Source of the DNA: Daphnia pulex
Lineage: Eukaryota; Arthropoda; Branchiopoda; Diplostraca; Daphniidae
DNA: 64,000 nucleotides
Direction: 5' to 3'
NCBI RefSeq assembly: GCF_021134715.1
Contig: NC_060026.1
Coordinates: 9,911,001 to 9,975,000, forward strand
Notes under the pieces: model-generated
What the model was told of the DNA's origin: nothing
The model's input: only the letters and a program-made list of their open reading frames with translations
Database searches by the model: none
Shown: piece after piece, positions 45,305-55,677 of the stretch
How the letters are laid out: each line of letters starts with the position of its first letter
Position numbering within the stretch: position 1 is the stretch's first letter
Made by a program: the position numbers and the translations under genes

Positions 45305-46001
45305 AGAATCCACCTACAGCTACAGCTCCACCTAACAACTTGGAGCAGCTGCTCATGCAGCAAGTGACGCTGATGAGTGAGATTAAAGATTTGTTGGAAG
45401 GGAAACCTCCTTCTGTGCAACTTGTTTGTGCAGCCTCCGTCCAAACGTCAGTGCCCAAACCCCAACTACTGAACCAACTTACTGGTGTCCCAGGCGAGGG
45501 GGACCTCTAAAAGTGCGGTCCAACACCCAAACATCGGGTGTCCCGGGACACCCACCAACTGGTGTCCCGGGAGGAGATATATTAGCAAGATTGTGCCCCA
45601 AGGTGTACACCAACCAAATGTTATCCCAGGCGAGGGGGATTTGTAAGTCAAATATTTAAATTTTTATGTGTTTTTTTTATTTAGGGGAGCCGAAACGGGT
45701 GGCTGTTGATGAAGATGGATTTGCAGCTGAGGTTGAAAACATTGTGTTGAAGAAGGAGTTGCCATTTTTGCAAGGCACTTTCGGCCTTTTGTTGATGCTC
45801 GTCGTTTAGTCAATATTTAAATCAGGGATATGCCTATGCCTCTTTTTAAAGCATTTGTGGGGTCGACTCAAGCTTAAATGTAAGTATCAGTCAAAGGCAA
45901 GGAGGCCAACATTGTAAATATTTATTTTTATTAAAATAAATATTTTGCTGTTTTGTTTTCAGGGAATCCACCTACAGCTACAGCTCCACCTAACAACTAC
46001 A
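45305..46001 (+). pseudogene. Membrane-protein family on the plus strand: D4, C4, start of another D
   Basis: D4 45305-45510: ENPPTATAPPNNLEQLLMQQ, VTLMSEIKDLLEG, QLTGVPGEGDL, stop. C4 45685-45879: EPKRVAVDEDGFAAEVENIV, KKELPFLQGTFGLLLMLVV, stop TAG, then LKHLWGRLKLKC and a GTAAGT donor. A third piece (45909-46001) repeats the intron end and first 12 codons of D4 almost exactly and breaks off. The order D-C-D is as in the minus-strand cluster. C4 has an in-frame stop in the middle, so it is broken. The conserved hairpin follows the D4 stop at 45542-45571. Confidence 0.65.
45542..45571. repeat. GC-rich hairpin, plus-strand copy
   Basis: Exact reverse complement of the 30-bp hairpins at 14288, 15007 and 15720. 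It begins 31 bp past the D4 stop codon, against 17 bp in the minus-strand copies. Confidence 0.85.
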
Positions 46002-46047
46002 TAGTGTAATCTTTTTTCTAACTAAAAATTAAATATTTTATTCTTAG

Positions 46048-46744
46048 GTGTGGGCTAGTAGCTTTAGCTATGGCTGCTCAATCTTGTGGAATTAAAGTTG
46101 ACACAGATTCTATATTTCAACAGGCTAAGCAAATGGGGATTACCAAAAAGGGTGAACTATTCAGCTCATCTGCAGTTTGTGCACTTGCAAATCAAATGAA
46201 TATCAATTCTGTATTGCTAAATAACGGTTTCAGTAATATTCAACTGTTACTTAGATATTTTATATCAGGCAAATTACTGCTTGTTCCGTAGGATTTGACA
46301 TTTATTCATGCAGCCTAACTATGGTTAACATTTTTCAATTGTTTTTATAGATATGATGCTGATTGTAACCATGCCCCATGCCTTAAGAAAGGCCACAAAG
46401 CACACTGGGCATTGTTAGTTGGGGTTTTCTTTGAATTTGAGAATAACCTGAATTTGCACACAGAATTTTGTTGCAAAAGAGAAATTCTCGGCGAAGATTT
46501 ATATCGGATTTCGGACTTGTCCGCTAATTGTGATCTACTAAGTCAAGTGAAGAAAGAAAACATATACTTTTTGGCTAAACATGGAAAAAGTAAGAGATTG
46601 GCCATCTGGAACTGTGAAAGTTTACAGCTCAGTAATAATAACCTAGAAGAGGTTGACCCAAAGCGCTCTAATAGTATAGAATATGTCCTCCCACCTAATA
46701 ATAAATTGTCAGATTTGTGTGGCAAAATAATTGTTTTAGGATAA
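46048..46744 (+). CDS. ACTMAP: ACTMAP-type actin maturation protease, N-terminus not found
   Basis: ACTMAP (human C19orf54) removes the N-terminal acetylated residue of actin. Exon 46048-46287: CGLVALAMAAQSCGIKVDTD, KGELFSSSAVCALANQ, LLRYFISGKLLLVP. A 63-bp intron leads in phase to 46351-46744: YDADCNHAPCLKKGHKAHWA, LLVGVFFEFE, IYFLAKHGKSKRLAIW, IEYVLPPNNKL, LCGKIIVLG, stop. The catalytic Cys (the C of CGLVAL) and His (KGHKAHW) are present, and the C-terminal part is complete. The preceding exon, which should end in a Gly-Pro just before this Cys and carry the start, is not recognisable; family D-module fragments lie there instead. The gene may be 5'-truncated or use an exon I cannot see. Confidence 0.82.
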
Positions 46745-47427
46745 ATAATCATGCTATTTTAAAGTCATATCGAAACCCTTATACACCATATTGTAATTAG
46801 CATAAAACTTAAAATACATGGAAGAAAAGCGATATGTTGTGAATACGGCATGTTCCATCTTCTTTGAGTTTATATTTCACTTAAGGGTGTAGGGTGACAG
46901 TCCGTGTAACTTCAGTATTTCATTATCATTCAATATGCGCTGCTTGCCACAGTATAAGAACAAGACTGTTCATTTGTACCAATAAATAATAATATTATTA
47001 AAATTCTTTAAACCTATATACCACAAGCATTGATTTTCGAAAGTGGCGAATCGTGATGATGCATTAACTTGTGGGCCAAATCCGGAAAGCTCATTCAAAA
47101 GCGTTCGCGTGGTTAACTAAAGGAGCTCAAAATTGCGTATGTTTTATCCCTTCCCTTCCAATTAAATGCCCGCGGATATTTACCGAAGCGCACAGGTGAT
47201 AGTGATGTAGTATGGTGTCAAAGATACCACTGACCAGTATCTTCTATCTTGGTTAGTGTAACAGGTTGCTGTACATGCACTCCAAACTCTATTATTTCAT
47301 AAATCGTCATTTTTATCTTAAACTTTTTTCGTTTGGCTTAATATTTGTGGACGATTACCTACAGTTCAAATCATTATTTACATCACGATCCAAATCATTG
47401 TTTGTGTTTTTCAGAACTGCAAAAAAT
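46745..47427. other. Intergenic
   Basis: AATAAA near 46980 may serve the ACTMAP gene. The rest is probably the promoter side of the small gene at 47428. No coding signal recognised. Confidence 0.4.
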
Positions 47428-47913
47428 ATGGGTATAAGATTTTCTCCAATTGTTTCACACTTCATTATTTTTCCAAGATTTATATTAGATTTACTGCAAT
47501 GCTTACTTTAATAAGATTGTTGAATTTTGAGCATAATTTGATTGCAAATAATCCACATAATTAGATACCTCCGTTAACTCATTACTAAATCAAATTTCTT
47601 TAATATTCAAAATTTTCCAGGATTTCAGTCGCTCTGTTTATGGCCTGCCATATTTCTGGCCCTAGGGTTGCTATTTAGTTGGAGTTCAGGAGCGACCCTC
47701 TGCGGTAAATGGACATTTGAAGAACATAAAATCTCTTCCGTGAAATTGTGCCAAGAATCTATCCCAAAGGTTTCCAAAAGCAACGATAAACTACTAAGCA
47801 CACAAATTTCTGAAGAGCCCTATTATATGTCAACTCCTCAACCACCAACGAAACAACGAGAGTTACCGAAAAATCCTTACATGGATTATGAAGATTATTA
47901 CACGCGATCGTAA
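47428..47913 (+). CDS. Small secreted or type I membrane protein, ~99 aa
   Basis: Exon 1 gives ATG G (47428-47431), donor GTATAAG; exon 2 is 47621-47913 after TTTTCCAG. The protein starts MGFQSLCLWPAIFLALGLLF, a clear signal peptide or anchor, continues ATLCGKWTFEEHKIS with two later Cys, and ends in a Pro/Tyr-rich tail (NPYMDYEDYYTRS). Start chosen because the ATG-G/GA junction keeps frame straight into the hydrophobic segment. No family recognised. Confidence 0.55.
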
Positions 47914-48335
47914 TGACTTTCGTGGCACTGGGGTGTAAAAAGTTAAATATAAATACACATTTTGTTAGATTCATTCGGGTCAGAAGTTAATTGTCTTTAA
48001 TGAGTAGGCCTACTGATTGGCTATCTATGTGTATTGAGTAGTATGCTAGCGCAAGCAAACAAATATATAGACAGAAAATCGAACGCAATGGAATGTTAAG
48101 TTGCTTGGCTCTGTTTAGAAAATCTAACAAAGGTTATTAGATACTTCAATTTGTTAGAACAAACAAGATTTTACAAAATGACATAAATGGCGTTTCTGAC
48201 AAATGAGCTTTATTAGTTTAATGGAGGAAAGTTGTTGCTCGACGACATGGATAGCTGCAATCTTTTGGATGGGAATGGGTGATCGCAGAGCTCGTATCTC
48301 ATTACAGGGTGAAGATTGGATTTTTTTTTAAGTCT
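47914..48335. other. Intergenic between convergent genes
   Basis: The small secreted gene (+) and AP-1 sigma (-) converge here. No other signal seen. Confidence 0.4.
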
Positions 48336-49677
48336 TTAGCCGAGTCCGTGGTCTTCAAAAAATCCTTGTGGAGTTTCTTCCTACGAAAAAAAAAAAGACA
48401 AAGGCAAGGAACTAAAATATACGTTCATTGTTTAACAAAAACAGTGTGACGTGTATTGGTTTTTACACTCCTACATAGTGGTATGTGTACACAATAAACA
48501 TTTTTATAATTATTTTTATCGTAAAAAATAACAAGGATTCTTCCTTTTCTTTCAATGATAAAATTGTGTGTTATCAACAAGGGTTTTCTCAAGGCACTTT
48601 TTGTTCATCTATATCAGACCAATTTCTCTGAGTGCGCCCTCCACTGCCTCATCCTTAGGAACACACAAATCACAATAAAATTATACATATGGAAGAGTTA
48701 GAGCTCCCTTAAAACTAAATTACTTCATGACTAATCCCTGATACATGACTATATGCAAAATTTGGTGCACTTTTACTCCTACTTCCACTGAGATACGGCA
48801 TTGAGATTCTTAAATACTACTTAGGAACAAAAAAAAAATTGGTTGTTGAGACCAAATGCCTTATTATAAAGCGACAGGGTTCGCGTCGTTACTAACCTCT
48901 TGCAATAAATCCTGGGCAGCTATTGCCTTCAGAACATTCTTTTTTGAGGTCTCCTGCACTTCTCCACCCAGCATCAGCTCATCCAACATGAAGTAGGCTT
49001 TTTCAAAATTGAAGATGATGTCCAACTCACAGACCTAAGGTAACATAATTACTTACTGATAGCACCACCACTTTCTATCACATAAAAAAATATTACTTAC
49101 ACTTCCGAAATATTTATCAAGCAATTCAACATAGCGATGAATGATTTCTAGGGTGAGTAATTCATTATCAGATTGCTCTATAGCACAGCAAAAGTATAGA
49201 CTAGCATACCTGTAATTAAGTTTGAACAACAAATTTATAATTAGGTGCGATAATAAAGTTAAAGAAGAGTAATTCAATATGCTCTGCTGCAACCTTTCAC
49301 TCTTGATACATTTTACAGCAATGATCTACAATTGTATGTATACATTATATGTAGTTTGAAGTAGAGATCAGTTAATAAAATGATGTACAAACTAATTTTA
49401 AGCAAACAGATGAGAATAGAACAATTTCTCTTACCGTTTGTAGACAATTTTCAACTCTCTCCACTCAAGAAAGCTGCACATCTTCGGTTTTCGGGTTAAA
49501 ATAGTAGCAACAAGATCTCTAGTAATCTTTTTCTTTGCTTTGTCAGGCTGGGCCGAATACCATTTCTGTAGGCGAAGCTTTCCTTGACGGCTAAATAGAA
49601 GCATGAATTGCATCTGTGTCAGAAAAGAATTAAATCGTCAATTCTTCGCAAAGAAAAATATAAAATCTGGATACCAT
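48336..49677 (-). CDS. AP1S: AP-1 complex sigma subunit, with two alternative last exons
   Basis: Small (about 17 kDa) sigma subunit of the AP-1 clathrin adaptor at trans-Golgi and endosomes. Exon 1 ends in the ATG alone (49675-49677, donor GTATCC); then 49613-49435 ([34 protein letters not shown]), 49209-49101 ([28 protein letters not shown]), 49034-48897 ([41 protein letters not shown]). Two exons can follow in phase: 48653-48609 ([14 protein letters not shown], stop) and 48380-48336 ([14 protein letters not shown], stop). Both have acceptors and end like known sigma-1 tails (...EIGLx). All introns are phase-consistent and the sequence is strongly conserved. A transposon sits just upstream. 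Confidence 0.95.
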
Positions 49678-49735
49678 TTTGTTGTAACGAGTTATTAACT
49701 GTGATATCAGAAGCAAGTGTTCTGCTAAACCTTAT

Positions 49736-49744
49736 ATTACCATG
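49736..49744. repeat. Target-site duplication, left
   Basis: ATTACCATG, repeated exactly at 51519-51527 on the other side of the element at 49745-51518. Confidence 0.8.
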
Positions 49745-51518
49745 GGTCACGCCTATTGCACTCCGGGGTCCGGAGCGCTCTAGTGTCAAAAGTGGCTATT
49801 GCACTCCGGAGTCCGGAGTCCTCTAGCGTCAAAAGTGGCTATTGCACTCCGGAAATTTATGGCGACGAATTGCAAATAACGACTGATTCTGTGTTTAGAC
49901 TTTACAATGGTTTTGAATTCATTAAATATTCAATTAAAGGTAAGAAATAAATTTGCAATGTAATTATAATAACAATCAAATATATTTTATTTTCACTAAT
50001 AAACACAAATAGCCAGTATAAAAGATGGAACTTGGTTAGTATTGTTAACTTAGCTAGAGTCCACCATTGAATCAGTCCCTTTTATTCAAATTGCAAATAT
50101 AGTTAAGTGTCTTGCAACATGAATCAATTAGAATTGATAAACATATCAACTCAGGGTGTATTTCTTGATAACCATTCCAACTTCTTGCTCTATTTGCTCA
50201 GGTTTCAGTATATTGAACTTTGTTTATGATTATCTCCGCGGCGTTGGAACCCAAAGCAACCCATCATCAAAGGACAAGGCGCTTCCATATTCCGCTCTTA
50301 AAGGATCTTTGATTGACGCCGCACCATGTGCCAATTCTTTCCCCTCTTATATCAATTATTTTTTCATTGTCAGTTCATTCATGTGATGACAAAGCACCGA
50401 GTGAAACTGAACACGAAGATACCAAGTATTTTTCGCACTCACAATTCAGTTAAAATGTCTTTTGATATTCTCACTATAATAAAGTAAAATGCATCTGCAT
50501 GTTAACTTAGTTTTGTATCGTTTTGTTTCAAGATATGAAAGACGTGTTTAGCTGTTAGTTTATTGTAATAAGAGACACGGGCATTGCATGGTTTATAGCG
50601 TGAAATCAGCTGAATCACACGTTACGTGTCAATCAGCAGAAATAGTGAGTTGCTGGTCAATGCGTTTAAAGGTCACAAAGAACCCCTCGAAGCCCCGTTC
50701 TGAGAACTCCGGCTCGACCTTCAGGCAAGTAAGGGGGCGACAGAGAGTGACTCACTATGTCGTGTGTTAATTGCGTGTTTAAAAACCTAAATTTATACTT
50801 TGAATATAATGGCCTCTGTGTAATAGAGCTGAATCACACGTTACGTGTGAATCAATCAGCAGAAATAGTTAGTTGCTGGTCAATTCGTTTAAAGGTCACA
50901 AAGAACCCCTCGAAGCCCCGTTCTGAGAACTCCGGCTCGACCTTCGGGCAAGTAAGGGGGTGACAGAGGGTGACTCACTATGTCGTGCGTTTATAGCGTG
51001 TTTAACAACCTGTTTAAATCCTTACTTTGAATATAATGATATAATATAAATAATAACACTGAGCATATAGAGCAAGACATTGAAATGGTTAACAAGAAAT
51101 ATCACCCTGAATTGAAATGTTTATAAATTCTACTTTATTCCTGCTGCAAGACACTTAACTATATTAACAATTTGAATTTTAAGCTGATTCAATGTTGGAC
51201 ATTGTACTCTAGCTAAGTTAACGATAACGAAATAAAAGTTCCTTCTATACACTGACTATTTTTATTTATTAGTGAGATTCAAATATATTTGATTGTTATA
51301 AATACATTTTATTTGAATTTCCAAATAATTCAAATCTAAACCATTCAAATTTCAAAACACAGAAACAGAATGCCATCGGTCGCCAAATGAAAGTACTACA
51401 TATTTCCTTTCCGGAGTGCAATAGCCACTTTTGACGCTAGAGGACTCCGGACTCCGGAGTGCAATAGCCACTTTTGACACTAGAGCGCTCCGGACTCCGG
51501 AGTGCAATAGATTTTACC
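49745..51518. mobile_element. Non-autonomous long-TIR DNA transposon (MULE-like)
   Basis: The first ~430 bp (49745-50175) and last ~430 bp (about 51085-51518) are inverted repeats of each other, from a CTATTGCACTCCGG terminus inward. Each end carries a tandem GTCAAAAGTGGCTATTGCAC subrepeat. A perfect 9-bp duplication flanks it. Long TIRs with 9-bp duplications are characteristic of Mutator-like elements (established knowledge). No transposase ORF is present. The middle (50608-51010) has two ~180-bp direct repeats, 219 bp apart, containing a CACACGT-T-ACGTGTG palindrome. It lies 68 bp upstream of the AP1S ATG. Confidence 0.85.
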
Positions 51519-51527
51519 ATTACCATG

Positions 51528-52252
51528 TCTGACAAAACTGATCGAAATGAAAACTTCGCCTTCTTCTTCACACCACTTCACACCCAACTTCGTGTCATAA
51601 TGTGAGACAACGTTGCCGCACGCACCAGAAAAAAATGTAGTAGTAAAAATAATATTTTTGTTTTTCCAATTTTCCAATCCATTCCAGTTTCCAACATTCT
51701 ATAAATCCGTCATTTCCTTCAGACTTCAATTCCATTTCCCACTATAACCCATAAATTCCGAAATGCTAACTAATTCAAGCCATGGAAAATTTAAGTACTT
51801 CCAGTCTTTCATTACTCTGCTGTCAAAATGATCGAACTCCATGTTTCGATTACAGTACCCTCGGGCACTATAAGAAAGAGTATATCTCTGTTAAGAGTTT
51901 AAGACTAACATTATAGAAAAATTTGCAGACTTATTGATCAACGAATGTTAACGGTAAATTTTTCCCAAACAGAAACATGTACAATATATTCCTTTTTACT
52001 TCTCGTTCAACTTCAGTTGCGACGAGGCAATCAAAATGTATTTTTGATAATCTAAAGGGTACATGATAGTTGAAACCAAAGAGAGACGCAAACAGCCATA
52101 ACCAATCGATGAGACACACAATTATATTTGTCTTCATTTTCTGATGTTGGATTTGTCGGATATTAATATCTGACAAAAACCTCGAGATGTGCTGCCTTTC
52201 ACTGAATAAGCAGCACGCCTCAAGATGTGGTGATTGTTTACAGTCTTGGCAA
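51528..52252. other. Intergenic; displaced AP1S upstream region and eIF3b 3' end
   Basis: The part next to the transposon is the former AP1S promoter side. Nothing coding recognised. Confidence 0.4.
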
Positions 52253-54970
52253 TTACTCGTCGATGAATGTCGTCTCCTCTTTAATGAAAAACTCGACTGT
52301 CTCCTCTTCTAATTCCCCTCCACGGCCTTCAGTTTCATCCGTATCCACGTCTGTGAATTCATTTGTGAGTTAAATCCTGATAAGCTTACTTATTAACTAG
52401 GTTTAAGAACTTACTGTTGCGCAATTCGATACGACGGCGACGTTGAGCGTCATAGTCCTCTTGCTTCTGCTTACGCAAGTCTTCATATTCTTGCATCAGT
52501 TTGCGGCGTTTTTCTACCAATTCCTGGGTGAAGTTTGAAAATGTCAGATTTTTAGAAAATACTTTCGCCAAAAATTACACATTCAAAAAATATTTACTTT
52601 GGAAGCTTTAGTCATTTTCAATCGATCCTTCACTTCGAATTGGGCACTAAATTTCTTCAAAGACTTCTTAATGTCCTTTATTTGTTGGGCTGGAAGTAAT
52701 GAAGGTGGTCGAGGTCTCCATTGCAGCTGACAGAATTTGTCTAGTGCTACGCGTTTGAGAATGCGTCCTTGGAAGGACCACAACCAGTAGGCATTATCGA
52801 CCTGTCAAAGTACAAGAGATCAAACATTGTCAAAAATGAATACATTGCTTGATTTTTGTTACCTTGTGACCCCACCAGGAAACAGCAGTTGCGACATACC
52901 GACCGGTTGGATCCCACTCCACATCAGTAGCCATGAAGTGTTCGCCCGTATTCATGACGGTAAAATCATGGGTGTCGACAAATTCCAATGTGCCAGACAT
53001 GGCACGTAGGCCGGCTAACACAATGAACTGGCCTGTTCGATAAAGTATAGTAAGGATTTTAGAATTTTAACATTAAATTTAATGTTTTCTTACCAGAAGG
53101 GGCCCAGTACAACTGGTTGCAAGGTTTACGTTCGTATTTTTTAACCATCGTAGGCGTTTGTCCAGTTTTAACTTCGAAGAAAGAAACAGAAGTACTCGGT
53201 GGCTCACCGTGGATGACGGCAAACTTAGTACCAACTGGCTCCCACGCAAAAGCTTGAATGGTTTCCTTGATTTCTACCGAGTCGACTGGAATTTGTTTTT
53301 CTCGCATGTGGAAAACTTCCAAATTGTAGTAGATACCGCTATCAAAGGGGGGAAAATTAGCTTTTATATCTATTAATTGAAGGAGTGGCATCTCATTACC
53401 TGTATTTGATATCGGACTTATCTTTCCTTAATTTGGCATAGCGGTCGACTTTCACACACAAATAGTCACCTGATTTTTGCCAATACATTTTACAGTCGGC
53501 AACGCTAAACAAATTTTTGACTCGCACTTCATTGCGACTTGGCAACTCAAGAAGTGTGACGCGAGCAGGAGTATCTTTCTCCTCTCCGACCCAATAAGCA
53601 ATCGTATTGTCTGTTGGGCTCCAGGCAAAATCTCGAATTCCTTGAACCTATCAAAATGTAAGAGTGCATGTTAGGAAATGGTTATTAGAAGATTTTGTAA
53701 ATCGTGTACGTTACTTTGATCGACTTCTTGTCTAAAAGGCCAAATGATGGGGTTTCATAAACAGAAAGCATGTCGATTCCCATCCTAGCGAAATACTTGT
53801 CATCATGCGACCACTTAAAAATGGGCAGGGCTTGAGATTTATCGGCATTAAAAGCTCGTCGCTTAAGACCGCTCAACACGTCCCAAATGATGATGGCTTG
53901 TGGTTCATCAGTTGCTCTTGAATCAGCCAGTGGACTAAAAGATACTAAATACTTCTCACATGGTGAGAAGTCAATGAATTGCACTCCTGGATGACTGAAG
54001 CGCACAATTTGTTGAAACTTTTCACCACCCCAAAGAGCTATACCCTTTGCATGGAAAGTGGCTAGATAGGTGCCAAGAGGTGACCACCGCACTAGAGTCT
54101 CAGTCCATCTCTGTGAAGATAATTATTGGTCAGATAAAATTTTAATATGAAAAAAAAAAATAATAATAATAATAAAGGTGAAGTGACTCACAGGTCTTTC
54201 TTCCAGCAGAGAGGGTTCAGGTTGAGTGTTCAAATAAACAGCAACTTTGTCTCCCTGCTCATACACAACTGAGAATTGGTCACAAGCGTCTTGATCAAGA
54301 AGATAGTATTGAAGGCATCCTTGCTCCTTAAACGGCTGAGGAATTGGATTTTCCCACTTATCAAGAATGTCATTATATTTTTCGAAGTCAGTAAGTAAGT
54401 TCACAGTGAAGGTGTGATTTTTGTCGAACTTGTAACCATTAGTTCCTTTAAGAACTTCCAATGCTTCATTGGCATTTGAGTACTCTATGAAAACATGGCT
54501 TCAAAAGTATATTATGTTAAAATTGGGCTGACACAAAAGTTAAAAAAAAAACTAATAAATTACCCTTTAGTTGATCCATCAGCATTAAGAGGATAATATT
54601 CATTAGTTATTTTTCCAAACTTTTGGAATAGTTTTCTCAGGACATTTTGAAGTTTTTCTATCCTCTCAGTACCAACCTGAGGAACACCGTCAATAACAAC
54701 AATTGATTCGACTCCGTCGGTTTCTTTCGGACGCTGCCTGATGAGGTCACCTATAAGATCTACATTGACAGTTAGCAAGATTCAATGCCGGCATGCTCAG
54801 GAAAGCCATATGGCAAAAGGTAAGTTACAAACGGTACCTTCTTCAGAAATATCGTCCTCATAACCTTCCGGATCATCGAAGTTGGGCTCGTCTTCTAATT
54901 CATCGTTTGGGTTAGAATCCGAGTCATCGTTATTTTGCTGAGCTCGATCATTTTCTTTTCGTCGAGCCAT
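52253..54970 (-). CDS. eIF3b: Eukaryotic translation initiation factor 3 subunit B
   Basis: Core scaffold of the cytoplasmic eIF3 complex. Ten exons: 54970-54838, 54750-54565, 54498-54192, 54110-53715, 53647-53400, 53338-53094, 53032-52863, 52801-52598, 52523-52415 and 52350-52253. An acidic N-terminus ([15 protein letters not shown]) precedes an RRM ([32 protein letters not shown]), then WD/eIF2A-type propeller repeats ([62 protein letters not shown]) and a C-terminal helix ([18 protein letters not shown]) with acidic tail ending TTFIDE. All junctions keep phase and there is no lesion. An in-frame ATG 30 bp upstream (55000) is possible, but MARRK fits better. Confidence 0.96.
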
Positions 54971-55677
54971 GATGAAAAACAAGCACTGCACACCGGACAC
55001 GAGTCTTTAATGGCGGAAGCCTGTGCCAGATTTCAACAAATAATACTACCATCGAGAAGGCCAAGGCAACCACCATCCACCAATCAGGCAATCACCATTC
55101 ACCAAACACCATAGGTAACTTGGTGACTAGCCTAGCCTGTCAGCTAGAACGGGATCTTCTGAAGGGAAAATAATTTAGATTTTTTATTATTATTATTTTT
55201 TCTTGATTTTTATTCGCATTATAATCATACATTGGATTTTTTTTTGTTTTCAGAAAATAGCCTACATTTATTCATTTCCAAAAAAGTTGAATCCTTATAC
55301 CCATTTGAGGAATGAGTTGGTAATAATTTTTTTAAATATTTTTAAAGTAACGTAATGATATTTTAAAACCATGATAGCGAATATTTTACAAATATGTATT
55401 ACGCCTAACTATCAGTCATGGCAAATATGCCTACGCAAAAGCACAATTCTAGCAGCCGAATCATCATAACCCGGGAGGGATGAAAACATCACTTAGGCCT
55501 ATAACCTACGTGAGTTAACGTTGATCGCAAAATTTTGAAGAACCACTACAATTGAAAACTTGTCTTAACATTTAAATATGTATGATTAAAGTTTTAAAGT
55601 CGTAAAAATTGCGAATAATCGAGAAGAAGTTGGCCTTTTAAAAGTGTCCGGTTGTCGGTAACATCGAGGAATATAAA
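54971..55677. promoter_or_regulatory. Bidirectional promoter region, eIF3b / PRKDC
   Basis: About 0.7 kb separates the divergent start codons. No TATA box stands out on either side. Inferred only from gene arrangement. Confidence 0.5.

Noticed and set aside
45974..46287. D-module start spliced directly to ACTMAP as a fusion
   Set aside because: The only possible donor (ATA/GTGTAA) gives the wrong phase for the CGLVAL exon.
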